Origin: a virus
Reading direction: 5' to 3' (one strand)
IMG/VR virus record: IMGVR_UViG_3300017917_002954
Coordinates: 1-64,000 of that record
DNA length: 64,000 bases
Part shown: positions 45,415 through 53,382 of the stretch, piece by piece
How positions within the stretch are numbered: the stretch's first letter is position 1
How the letters are laid out: each line of letters opens with the position of its first letter
Translations under genes and position numbers: made by a program
Notes under the pieces: model-generated
What the model was told of the DNA's origin: nothing
Database searches by the model: none
The model's input: only the letters and a program-made list of their open reading frames with translations

Positions 45415-45516
45415 ATGAAATGGTTCAAACAACTATATGAGCGTGTGAAACTTGAAATACGCTACAGAAAAAAACTCAAAGAACTTCGCAAAAGAGATCC
45501 GTTTATCTATAAATGA
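45415..45516 (+). CDS. 33-aa basic microprotein upstream of carbamoyltransferase
   Basis: Short gene: ATG one base after the previous stop, TGA overlapping the next ATG (ATGA at 45513). The product is 33 residues, very basic and helical (MKWFKQLYERVKLEIRYRKK then LKELRKRDPFIYK). Aromatic and leucine positions suggest an amphipathic helix. The tight coupling to the carbamoyltransferase suggests a partner subunit or membrane tether (inference). Too short for family assignment. Confidence 0.6.
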   Translation: MKWFKQLYERVKLEIRYRKKLKELRKRDPFIYK

Positions 45517-47009
45517 AATTACAACATATATTAGGTATCAGTGCCGGCTTTCATGATGCGGCAGCCACAGTGATTGACAGTCGCGGCGAAATTCTGTTTG
45601 CTGGACACAGTGAACGCTATAGCAAAAAGAAAAATGATGCTGACCTTTGTCCTGGCTTGATTGCTGAGTTGGTTAATTATCGCATCGAGCATGTTGCGTA
45701 TTATGAGAGACCTTGGATGAAACAACTGCGTAATCTACGTGCCGGTCAAGGTGTTGAGTGGAACAAATTGACAGTGATGCAAATACTCAAACAACAGATT
45801 GGATCTGAGTTTGGGGCATTTCCTGGAAAAATTACCTCACACAATCATCATCTCAGTCATGCGGCAGCAGGTTTTCAGACAAGTCCATACGATCGTGCCA
45901 CAGTAGTTGTGATAGATGCCATTGGTGAGTTTGATACAATATCAATCTGGGGAGCAGAATATGATCGCACAGGTCGTGCAACTTATAAAAAACTTTGGGG
46001 TCAAACATACCCGCACAGCATCGGACTGTTTTATAGTGCGATTACTAAGCGAGTTGGCCTACACCCACTAGACGAAGAATACATAACCATGGGCATGGCC
46101 GGGTGGGGTCGACCCAACTGGTATCAACGCATGTATAGAGATCTTGTTGCCAGTGTGGATGAAGTTCAATTCACACAAAATTTACACATAGGTATTGAAG
46201 AAGAATACTTGGACATGGCTACCAATGAAGATTTGGCAGCATCAGCACAATTATTGGCCGAAACCTTGATAGGTGAAGTCATGGCCCGTGCTCGTGGCCT
46301 GGGTTGGAGTCGTAATCTTGTGTACATGGGCGGTGTGGCTCTTAACTGCTTGGCCAATCGCAACTTAGGCAACTATTTTGAAAACATCTGGATCATGCCT
46401 TGCCCTGGTGATGCCGGGTCAAGTCTAGGTGCGGCTGCGTTGGCCTTGGGCAAAAAAATACATTGGCAAGATGCTTACTTGGGACACAACATTGCAGGTC
46501 CTTATCCTACCAACGCCTTGTTGGATGAGTTAGTTGTAAACAAAATAGTAGGTGTTGCCAGCGGACGTGCAGAGTTTGGTCCTCGAGCACTGGGCAATCG
46601 TAGCCTGTTGGCGGATCCACGTGGTCTAGAAATTAAGGACAAAGTAAATGACATTAAACGAAGACAAAAGTTTCGACCTTTCGCTCCAGTCATTCTTGCT
46701 GAGCATGTTCATGAGTACTTTGACATGCCTGCCGGTTGGAGTAATTCTGACTATATGCAGTGTGTCGCCCGTTGTCGCTACCCTGATCAGTATCCTGCTA
46801 TCGTTCATGTTGACGGTACTAGTCGTGTACAAACCGTACCGAAGACTAGCCGAAGCGGAATACGTGAACTCCTTGAAAAATGGTATGTGATGACCGGTTG
46901 CCCTATGTTGCTTAATACAAGTTTAAACATACGTGGCGAACCCATGGTCAATGATCGTGCGGATGCAGATCGTTTTGAACGAGAATACAGCGTCAAGGTT
47001 TGTAGCTAA
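45513..47009 (+). CDS. NodU/CmcH-type carbamoyltransferase
   Basis: 498 residues. The N-terminal kinase-like domain starts ILGISAGFHDAAATVID; the metal and carbamoyl-phosphate region has HNHHLSHAAAGF (residues 110-121) and VVIDAIGEFDT; GGVALNCLANRNL and PGDAGSSLGAAALA follow; the C-terminal YrdC-like part has GRAEFGPRALGNRSLLADP and KFRPFAPVIL. These enzymes use carbamoyl phosphate and ATP to carbamoylate a hydroxyl on a sugar or antibiotic. The length is below the usual 550-600 residues but all core motifs are present. Codon use in the last 400 bases differs by eye from the rest. The 3' end overlaps the convergent gene by 17 bases. Confidence 0.85.
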   Translation: MKLQHILGISAGFHDAAATVIDSRGEILFAGHSERYSKKKNDADLCPGLIAELVNYRIEHVAYYERPWMKQLRNLRAGQGVEWNKLTVMQILKQQIGSEFGAFPGKITSHNHHLSHAAAGFQTSPYDRATVVVIDAIGEFDTISIWGAEYDRTGRATYKKLWGQTYPHSIGLFYSAITKRVGLHPLDEEYITMGMAGWGRPNWYQRMYRDLVASVDEVQFTQNLHIGIEEEYLDMATNEDLAASAQLLAETLIGEVMARARGLGWSRNLVYMGGVALNCLANRNLGNYFENIWIMPCPGDAGSSLGAAALALGKKIHWQDAYLGHNIAGPYPTNALLDELVVNKIVGVASGRAEFGPRALGNRSLLADPRGLEIKDKVNDIKRRQKFRPFAPVILAEHVHEYFDMPAGWSNSDYMQCVARCRYPDQYPAIVHVDGTSRVQTVPKTSRSGIRELLEKWYVMTGCPMLLNTSLNIRGEPMVNDRADADRFEREYSVKVCS

Positions 47010-48165
47010 GACGTTGAATTAGCCTGTCTAGGGTGGGCTTGGTTCTTTGTATATACAACTGTTGATTGTGAATTAGATCAGGAATGCATTTCAAATACCA
47101 CAAATGCATGTCCTGATTTTTTATTTTGGCAATAGCATTTTTAACTGCAAACCATCGTTGTGTATTGTCAACAATGTTGTCGTAGCTGTTGTCAATTAAT
47201 CCATCAAACACTCGATAACCAGCATTGCGCAGAGCCTGCAAACTTCCTACAGCTCCAGCAATAACAAATGGCTGTCCAAATTTCAAACACTTGTAGGTTT
47301 TCTCAGTTAGAAAAGCTCCACCTGATTGATCTACATCAAACAATGTTTCGATTGAAATGTGGCAATAGCTTTTCAAATACAAATCAGTGTTGATCAATCT
47401 ATGATCGTTGTGAGCCGCATCGTTTGGACCATCACAAAAATATGGACCGTTGGATAAAAATTCATTGAGTCTTTGTGTCCATCCAGGTACACTGTGTATG
47501 CTGATAGGATTGTCTTCAGGTCTGTCGCCGTCGGTGACTGTGGTATTATAACTCCATTGGCTGTTTGTCAACAGACCATCTGCGTAGAGGTCACTCATTA
47601 TACTGCCACGCCACCATTTGTGTATGCGATTCAATGCTGTAAAATCATAGGGTCTAGGCAAGTCAGTCACGGGTGTATAACCTTGTCTACGATTTACATA
47701 CAGTAAAAAGTGTTCGTGATCTGGAAAGTAATAGAACTTGTCCACTTGATCGGCAGCAGTGTTGGCACTCAAAAACAAATAACAGTCTAGCGGCAATCCA
47801 TGCTTGACACAACAACTGTCAAGTCTTTGTTGTATGCGTTGGGGATTGTCACCTTCGTGATAATAAAACAGCACACGTATGTCGCCGGACTTCAAGCGAT
47901 CAATCACATTGGGCTTCATTAATTCAAAATAATCACAGTCAAAGTCGTGCCAGGCAATGGCTACAGGATACCAAGAACCGCGCGGTGCCGAGTCTACCAA
48001 GCCACTGGTCCACGTGGCTCGAGCATAGCCCAAGTACACCAATAATCTAAATGCAATGGCTCTGGGCCATGTGACGTCAAAGTCGTCGGGTCCCAGGCCT
48101 AATTTTGCTAGATTAGGATAACCCAACTCTGGGTCGCTCATGGTATCATAACAAAAATGTATCAT
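46993..48165 (-). CDS. Putative glycosyltransferase-like protein, TEK/DESFD family (2 of 3)
   Basis: 390 residues from the ATG at 48165, which overlaps the previous minus-strand stop (ATGA). The C-terminal half has ISIETLFDVDQSGGAFLTEKTYKCLKFGQPFVIAG then LRNAGYRVFDGLIDNSYDNI, matching the blocks of the genes at 36093 and 48162. The N-terminal half is Rossmann-like (IRVLFYYHEGDNPQRIQQR, DCYLFLSANTAADQVD). Likely a GT-B-type transferase, acting in the same pathway as its neighbours. No transmembrane part. Confidence 0.5.
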   Translation of the reverse strand: MIHFCYDTMSDPELGYPNLAKLGLGPDDFDVTWPRAIAFRLLVYLGYARATWTSGLVDSAPRGSWYPVAIAWHDFDCDYFELMKPNVIDRLKSGDIRVLFYYHEGDNPQRIQQRLDSCCVKHGLPLDCYLFLSANTAADQVDKFYYFPDHEHFLLYVNRRQGYTPVTDLPRPYDFTALNRIHKWWRGSIMSDLYADGLLTNSQWSYNTTVTDGDRPEDNPISIHSVPGWTQRLNEFLSNGPYFCDGPNDAAHNDHRLINTDLYLKSYCHISIETLFDVDQSGGAFLTEKTYKCLKFGQPFVIAGAVGSLQALRNAGYRVFDGLIDNSYDNIVDNTQRWFAVKNAIAKIKNQDMHLWYLKCIPDLIHNQQLYIQRTKPTLDRLIQRLSYKP

Positions 48166-49250
48166 GATTGTAATCCTTTGAGCATGTTTAATAGTTCTGG
48201 CCAAAGTATGTTGGTTAATCCGCCGTGATAGAAATGATTATAGTTGTGCTCTACAATAGGCAAACAGGCTTGATGTATTTGTTGTCGTTCTTTCACTGTG
48301 AGATTGTCTAGGTCTTTTAAAAGTTTAGCAACAAGTTCTATTCGTTTGATATCGTCGGTTTCTTCATCATAACTTTCGTCAAACACACTGCTAAATGTTT
48401 GGAATCCATATTCGCGCATGTATTCTAAACTGTGTGCCGGTGCCACTAGAACAAAAGGCATTTCTAGAGCAATGGCTTTGAATGTTTTTTCGGTGATGTG
48501 TTGTCTACGACCAAAATACACAGTTTCAGTTGGAACATAAACCAAACTATCCTGGGCTTCTTTAAAATTGGTCAGCCAACAACTGGCCATCTCTTGTTGA
48601 TCTTCGCCCTCAAACAATCTGGGCAAGTCAGCACAATCAAACACATCGGTGATGTCCTGGTATACATTGATATACTTTTGTGCTATACTAGATATATCTA
48701 CATTTTCATATTGGCACATTTTAGGTGCACTGATATGATTGTGTTCTAACTTGCTTTTGAATATGTTATAAAGAAACAATACTCGATGATCACGCTTGCC
48801 AGCCACAATTCGATTGGGACTCATAAATGTTTGAGTGGGCTCACGATCTCGGGCACGTGGAATTAAAAATGCTTTGTCGTAGCCACGAAACCAATCCTGA
48901 CAGGCCCAACCGTGATAGAAATAGTAATGTGATTGCCAACCGTATTGATTGCACATTTCCTCAACATATTGACCACGTTCACTTACAACAACATGTCCAC
49001 GTGGATCAGTCATATCCTTGTTTCGTTTTATTACATCATCAAACAAAGGTTGATGAAGATCCATCCACACTGGTTCCTGGTCATGAAAGAACACATAGTC
49101 AGTTTCTATGATATCATCACAGCCTAGATTAAATAATGCATCTGGATCAGTTCTTCCTGGTGGATCACAAAAAAACATTCTTGTACCAGGCACGTTTTTA
49201 CCAAGCCAAGGCCAAAATGTATGGTTGTAAATTTCATCTATTCTAATCAT
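48162..49250 (-). CDS. Putative glycosyltransferase-like protein, TEK/DESFD family (3 of 3)
   Basis: 362 residues. The C-terminal blocks are YVPTETVYFGRRQHITEKTFKA, LEMPFVLVAPAHSLEYMREYGFQTFSSVFDESYDEE, the clearest example of the family signature. The N-terminal half includes DYVFFHDQEPVWMD, HVVVSERGQYVEEM and HRVLFLYNIFKS. Its start codon overlaps the plus-strand start codon of the next gene within one CATG (49248-49251), so neither gene has its own upstream region. A weak AT-rich TATAAAATA lies about 11 nt upstream on the minus strand. Confidence 0.5.
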   Translation of the reverse strand: MIRIDEIYNHTFWPWLGKNVPGTRMFFCDPPGRTDPDALFNLGCDDIIETDYVFFHDQEPVWMDLHQPLFDDVIKRNKDMTDPRGHVVVSERGQYVEEMCNQYGWQSHYYFYHGWACQDWFRGYDKAFLIPRARDREPTQTFMSPNRIVAGKRDHRVLFLYNIFKSKLEHNHISAPKMCQYENVDISSIAQKYINVYQDITDVFDCADLPRLFEGEDQQEMASCWLTNFKEAQDSLVYVPTETVYFGRRQHITEKTFKAIALEMPFVLVAPAHSLEYMREYGFQTFSSVFDESYDEETDDIKRIELVAKLLKDLDNLTVKERQQIHQACLPIVEHNYNHFYHGGLTNILWPELLNMLKGLQS

Positions 49251-51228
49251 GTTTGACGTATTTTATATCGGGAATAAGCCTTGTTTGTTTGCGCATGAGT
49301 GTGCTGTTAGTTCTATTGAGCAAGCACAACAGCAGAGTCGTACTCGTTATTTCTGGTTGATAAACTATTTAACTGACTACACTGGGTTTGATTTTTTATG
49401 GGAACCAGTGCCTTGGCAGAGTCACCAGCGGCATGCTTGGGCCAGTCAATGGCAAAAAGATTCAGGAACATATTTAATACCCAAGCAAGGTTATACAGAA
49501 ACAAACTATAGAACCGATTGTGTACTAACAAGACTACCTGACACCAGTTTATGGCAAGTACCCAATCCAGTAGAAAATTTTGATTACTCTTGGCATCCAG
49601 ATTTTACTGATCCTCCACTGACCTATTACTTTGGTACACAATGGCAACGCACCGGGGGTCCAGTATATTGCAACGGCAGTGACACAGTAAAAATTGTTGA
49701 CTCGCCCAGAGCTGTGGCATTGCCAACACAAGAACATTGGACCAATGTCAACGGCGAGTTTGACTGTAGTTGGCACCCAGATTTGTTGGACAATGCCTAC
49801 ATATATCAGTTTGGTACACAACATCAACGCACAGGTGGACCACAGTATCGTGTGCCTGGCGCGGTTGATGTCAAGTATGTGGATCAAATAAAAATAAAAA
49901 CCAATCGTGTGGCCACAGCCATATATGAAATAGATCACATGGATGGCAATGCAGGACAGATTCCAGGTACCACAAAAACTTCAAGATACTTTGACAACTA
50001 CTTGGATACTCTACGACGCATTGCCAAAGGCATACCCGAAGAACACGAATTTGTTTGGATTTGTAGTTCCATCTGTGACTACAGCAAGTTTGATTTTAGC
50101 TGGCATCCAGAACAATGGCAAGCCACAATGTTGCATGTGTTTGCATCAGACGGAGAAAAGTTTGGAGACACATTCTTCATGCATGTGCCAACATTTCAAT
50201 CAAGAGCAGATCGTTGTCAGTTGTTGGATTGGTATGATTTGAATTTTGTGGGTATGTCTGTGCCACGTAGGCCTTTGCCAGTGATAGAACACAACTATGA
50301 TACACATGTTGAAGCTATCAAGACTATAGATTGGCCAGGTCCTTTGGCAGTGTTTACCACACACAATACTCCAGCCAGTGTGCCTTGTGTGCCATTGTGG
50401 AGAGAAAAGACCAAGACAGTGGTGCCTATGAGTGCAGGTTCATCCAGTGTTATTGTGCCTAAGGTAGCAGTGCCTTATATCAAAAAACAAATTTACGATT
50501 ATCCTTATATTGAGAAAAAGCAAAGACATCTACGCAACGATCAACCCTTGGACATTGTGTTTATTTCAAACGGAGAAGTTGTTGCTGACTATCACTATGA
50601 GAAACTGGGCTTCTATGTAGGAGATAGAAATCGTATAAGACGTGTAGATGGCATCAACGGTCGTGTGGCCGCATATCATGCTGCCGCTGAACAAAGCACA
50701 ACACCGTGGTTCTTTGCTGTGTTTGCTAAACTGCTAGTAGATGAACGTTTTGATTGGTCGTGGCAACCTGATCGTTTACAAGAACCCAAGCACTATATCT
50801 TTCATGCCAAGAATCCCTGCAACGGACTGATATATGGACATCAGGCCATGATTGCCTACAACAAAAAGCTAGTGTTAGGGAACATGGGTCAAGGGTTAGA
50901 CTTTACTCTAGATTCAGCACACGAAGTTGTACCTATCTTGAGTGGCATAGCTCAATACAATGCAACACCTTGGTCTGCCTGGCGTACTGCATTCCGCGAA
51001 GTTCTAAAACTTCAAGCCAGCTTGCCTGATGTAGAAAACGAATATCGAATCAGTCGTTGGTGTAGCACAAGCGAAAGTAAAAATGCCAACTGGAGCAGTC
51101 AAGGCGCACACGATGCTCTTGATTATTACAATGAAGTCAACGGAGATTTTGACGCACTGAAGAAAAGCTATGAGTGGGCATGGTTGGCCAGTTATGCTTT
51201 TTTAAAGCACGGTCTGGCTCCAGATTGA
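49249..51228 (+). CDS. Repeat protein with FDxSWHP units and GT-like C-terminal domain
   Basis: 659 residues. Five units beginning FD[FYCW]xW[HEQ]P occur at residues about 47, 111, 171, 281 and 501; units 2 and 3 continue with FGTQ[WH]QRTGGP. From residue 465 the sequence RVDGINGRVAAYHAAAEQST through CNGLIYGHQAMIAY to WSAWRTAFREVLKL parallels the glycosyltransferase-like protein at 31279, but the DGDN catalytic block is replaced by FAKL, so this domain may bind rather than catalyse. Divergent from, and start-codon-overlapped with, the minus-strand gene. Function unknown; perhaps a glycan-binding scaffold. Confidence 0.6.
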   Translation: MFDVFYIGNKPCLFAHECAVSSIEQAQQQSRTRYFWLINYLTDYTGFDFLWEPVPWQSHQRHAWASQWQKDSGTYLIPKQGYTETNYRTDCVLTRLPDTSLWQVPNPVENFDYSWHPDFTDPPLTYYFGTQWQRTGGPVYCNGSDTVKIVDSPRAVALPTQEHWTNVNGEFDCSWHPDLLDNAYIYQFGTQHQRTGGPQYRVPGAVDVKYVDQIKIKTNRVATAIYEIDHMDGNAGQIPGTTKTSRYFDNYLDTLRRIAKGIPEEHEFVWICSSICDYSKFDFSWHPEQWQATMLHVFASDGEKFGDTFFMHVPTFQSRADRCQLLDWYDLNFVGMSVPRRPLPVIEHNYDTHVEAIKTIDWPGPLAVFTTHNTPASVPCVPLWREKTKTVVPMSAGSSSVIVPKVAVPYIKKQIYDYPYIEKKQRHLRNDQPLDIVFISNGEVVADYHYEKLGFYVGDRNRIRRVDGINGRVAAYHAAAEQSTTPWFFAVFAKLLVDERFDWSWQPDRLQEPKHYIFHAKNPCNGLIYGHQAMIAYNKKLVLGNMGQGLDFTLDSAHEVVPILSGIAQYNATPWSAWRTAFREVLKLQASLPDVENEYRISRWCSTSESKNANWSSQGAHDALDYYNEVNGDFDALKKSYEWAWLASYAFLKHGLAPD

Positions 51229-51246
51229 TTGTAATAAAATTGTAAT
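51229..51246 (+). promoter_or_regulatory. PHO-box-like element upstream of pstS
   Basis: TTGTAATAAAATTGTAAT is two direct 7-base units at 11-base spacing. It matches the E. coli PHO-box consensus CTGTCATAAAACTGTCAT at 14 of 18 positions, with the same four changes in both units (C to T at 1, C to A at 5). It starts immediately after the previous stop. A TTAAAT -10-like hexamer follows at 51257-51262, 10 bases after the box, which is where PhoB-activated promoters place it. Confidence 0.7.
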
Positions 51247-51255
51247 ATTTCTTTC

Positions 51256-51263
51256 CTTAAATA
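51256..51263 (+). promoter_or_regulatory. CTTAAATA element, possible -10 or late promoter
   Basis: CTTAAATA, 44 bases before the pstS start. It can be read as the -10 region of the PHO-box promoter or as a late-promoter-like element identical to the one before gp25. Confidence 0.35.
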
Positions 51264-51265
51264 AA

Positions 51266-51283
51266 GTTGTGCAGATGCACAAC
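51266..51283 (+). other. Hairpin in pstS leader
   Basis: Inverted repeat GTTGTGC-AGAT-GCACAAC (7-bp stem) in the pstS leader followed by ATCTTATTAT. It may shield the 5' end of the mRNA or act as a weak terminator for the upstream gene; no long T-run. Confidence 0.45.
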
Positions 51284-51307
51284 ATCTTATTATCCTAGGG
51301 AGATTTC

Positions 51308-52285
51308 ATGAAACGAATTTTAGCATTGTTATGCATGACTGTGGCAGTATCTGCACAGGCGCAGGTCAACGGAGCAGGTGCTACATTTCCGGCACCAGTG
51401 TATGCCAAGTGGGCAGAACAATATCACAAAGAAACTGGCAAAAGAATAAACTATGCAGCCATCGGTAGTGCAGGTGGTATCAAACAGATTGATAGTAAAA
51501 CAGTAGACTTTGGTGCCACTGATGATCCTGTGGCCAATGACACATTAAAAAGCAAAGGCCAATATCAGTTTCCTACAGTGATCGGTGGTGTAGTTCCAGT
51601 GGTCCACATTCGTGGCATTGAACCTGGTAAACTAGTATTAGATGGACGTACTTTGGCCGACATCTATGAAGGCAAGATCAAGACTTGGAATGATCCCGCC
51701 ATAGTCAAACTAAATCCTGGATTAACATTGCCAGCTCAAACAATCAGTTTGGTAGTACGTGCTGATGGATCTGGCACTACAGCAGTGTTTACTAACTATC
51801 TAAGTCAGGTCAGCGCCAGCTTCAAACAATCACATGGAGAAGGCAAAGTCGTTGCCTGGAAATCAACTATCACGGCCGGCAAAGGCAATGCAGGCGTTGC
51901 GGCATTTGTCAAACAGTTGAATGGAGCCATTGGCTATGTTGAATATGCCTATGTCAAACAAAATAAAATGACCTATGTGGCTATGAAAAATCGCAAAGGA
52001 CAAACAGTACATCCAGATGACACTACCTTTGCTGAAGCTGCCAAGTCAGCCAATTGGTCAGTGCCGGGCATGGCAGTTAACTTGAACAATCGAGATGGTT
52101 GGCCTATAACAGCCGCTACCTTTGTGTTGATCTATCGCGGCAGTGACAAGTCTCGACCTGTTGCAGAGTTTTTTAATTGGGCATTTGCCAAAGGCAATCA
52201 ATCAGCATTGGAACTAGATTATGTTCCTTTGCCTGACTCAGTGAAGAATCAAATACGTAGTGAATGGAAACAACTGGGTTTCTAA
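51308..52285 (+). CDS. pstS: Phosphate-binding protein PstS (periplasmic)
   Basis: 325 residues. A Sec signal peptide (MKRILALLCMTVAVSAQA, cleavage probably after residue 18) precedes the mature start VNGAGATFPAPVYAKWAEQY, a typical PstS phosphate-site opening. AAIGSAGGIKQI, VDFGATDDPV and RADGSGTTAVFTNYLSQV supply the remaining phosphate-binding loops (the GSGTT loop is intact). It would capture phosphate in the host periplasm and feed the host PstCAB transporter; the phage has no transporter genes here. A GGGAG site is 6 nt upstream. A PHO box upstream suggests induction by the host PhoB under phosphate starvation, as known in some cyanophages. Confidence 0.93.
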   Translation: MKRILALLCMTVAVSAQAQVNGAGATFPAPVYAKWAEQYHKETGKRINYAAIGSAGGIKQIDSKTVDFGATDDPVANDTLKSKGQYQFPTVIGGVVPVVHIRGIEPGKLVLDGRTLADIYEGKIKTWNDPAIVKLNPGLTLPAQTISLVVRADGSGTTAVFTNYLSQVSASFKQSHGEGKVVAWKSTITAGKGNAGVAAFVKQLNGAIGYVEYAYVKQNKMTYVAMKNRKGQTVHPDDTTFAEAAKSANWSVPGMAVNLNNRDGWPITAATFVLIYRGSDKSRPVAEFFNWAFAKGNQSALELDYVPLPDSVKNQIRSEWKQLGF

Positions 52286-53382
52286 TACACGCAATCGAGC
52301 ACTTGATCAATCACGTACTCAACTTCTAAATCAGTTAGCTCTGGATAAAACGGCAGACTCAAAACTCTACGTGCCAGAGCTGAACTGTTGCACAGGATAT
52401 TGGGTCCTGGATATTGACGAAAAACTCCTAATTCGTGTAGAGGTTCCTTGTAGTGTATACGAGTTTCAATTTTCTTTAGTGCAAGATTCTGTTGTAAGAG
52501 ATCTCTATTGTCTACTTCTATCACAAACTTGTGAAATGCGTGTCCTTCAAACGTTTTATCATCAATCAAACAACGCACACGACTTTTCTCCAAACGTTCA
52601 ATCCAATAAGTAGCAATCTCTTGTCTACGCTGTTGCCACTGATCAAGGTAGCGTGTTTTGACCAACATCTGCGCACAATCAACTTCACTCATGCGACTGT
52701 TAGTACCTGTGTGTTGATGTTGACTTTTGCCGTTGTCTCTCCAGGCTCTGGCATATTCTAGCAAGTTAATGTCATCTGTGACCACAGCACCGCCGTTGCC
52801 ATAGGCATTGAGATTCTTCATAGGATCAAATGAAATAGCAGTTCCATTGCCACAGCGTTGACAGCCATCACTGAGCCAGTGTTGTGCGGCATCTTCAATC
52901 CACACAGTGCTGGTATCAATGCTTTTCATGGGCCAACGTCGATACTGTTCTATCAAGGTATCTATTTTTGTGCCATACAAACCTACTAGCACTAGAGCTT
53001 GATAACTGACATCGGGTATGTTTTCTGGATTCAATATGCCATAGCGATCTGTGTCAATGAAATGTATGTCCCAACCAGCACGTGCAAACGCATTGGCTGT
53101 GGCCGCATAGGTCAGAGTAGGAATCAACACACGAGGTGGGTGCATTGGAAATGCCTCGGCGTAGTAGCTGGCAATGATTTCTAGAGCATGTGTACCTGAA
53201 TGACAGGTCACTGCATATTTTGAATGATTCTTTTTGGCCAACCAGTTCTCAAACTCGGCTGTGTGATTGCCGTTCATGAGTTGGCCCGATCGCAGGACCT
53301 CGTCGGTGGCGTCTAAGATTTCTTGACGTAGGGTGTTATACTGTTTTTTTAGACCAGTAAACGGAATTGTTAAGCCACTCAT
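52282..53382 (-). CDS. DegT/DnrJ/EryC1-type sugar aminotransferase
   Basis: 366 residues, normal length for the family. Motifs: opening IPFTGLKKQYNTLRQEI, CHSGTHALEI near residue 60 (phosphate site), IEDAAQHW at 162-169 with D164 for the PLP ring nitrogen, and SFDPMKNLNAYGNGGAVV with the Schiff-base Lys at about 189. These enzymes make amino sugars on nucleotide-linked keto-sugars. The adjacent epimerase/dehydratase gene overlaps it by 47 bases, so the two likely work together. Convergent with pstS with a 4-base overlap. Confidence 0.88.
   Translation of the reverse strand: MSGLTIPFTGLKKQYNTLRQEILDATDEVLRSGQLMNGNHTAEFENWLAKKNHSKYAVTCHSGTHALEIIASYYAEAFPMHPPRVLIPTLTYAATANAFARAGWDIHFIDTDRYGILNPENIPDVSYQALVLVGLYGTKIDTLIEQYRRWPMKSIDTSTVWIEDAAQHWLSDGCQRCGNGTAISFDPMKNLNAYGNGGAVVTDDINLLEYARAWRDNGKSQHQHTGTNSRMSEVDCAQMLVKTRYLDQWQQRRQEIATYWIERLEKSRVRCLIDDKTFEGHAFHKFVIEVDNRDLLQQNLALKKIETRIHYKEPLHELGVFRQYPGPNILCNSSALARRVLSLPFYPELTDLEVEYVIDQVLDCVY

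Noticed and set aside
45415-45516. 33-residue peptide as a RiPP precursor for the radical SAM enzymes
   Set aside because: No leader-core structure, no Gly or Cys-rich core, no cleavage motif, and it is coupled to the carbamoyltransferase rather than to a radical SAM gene.
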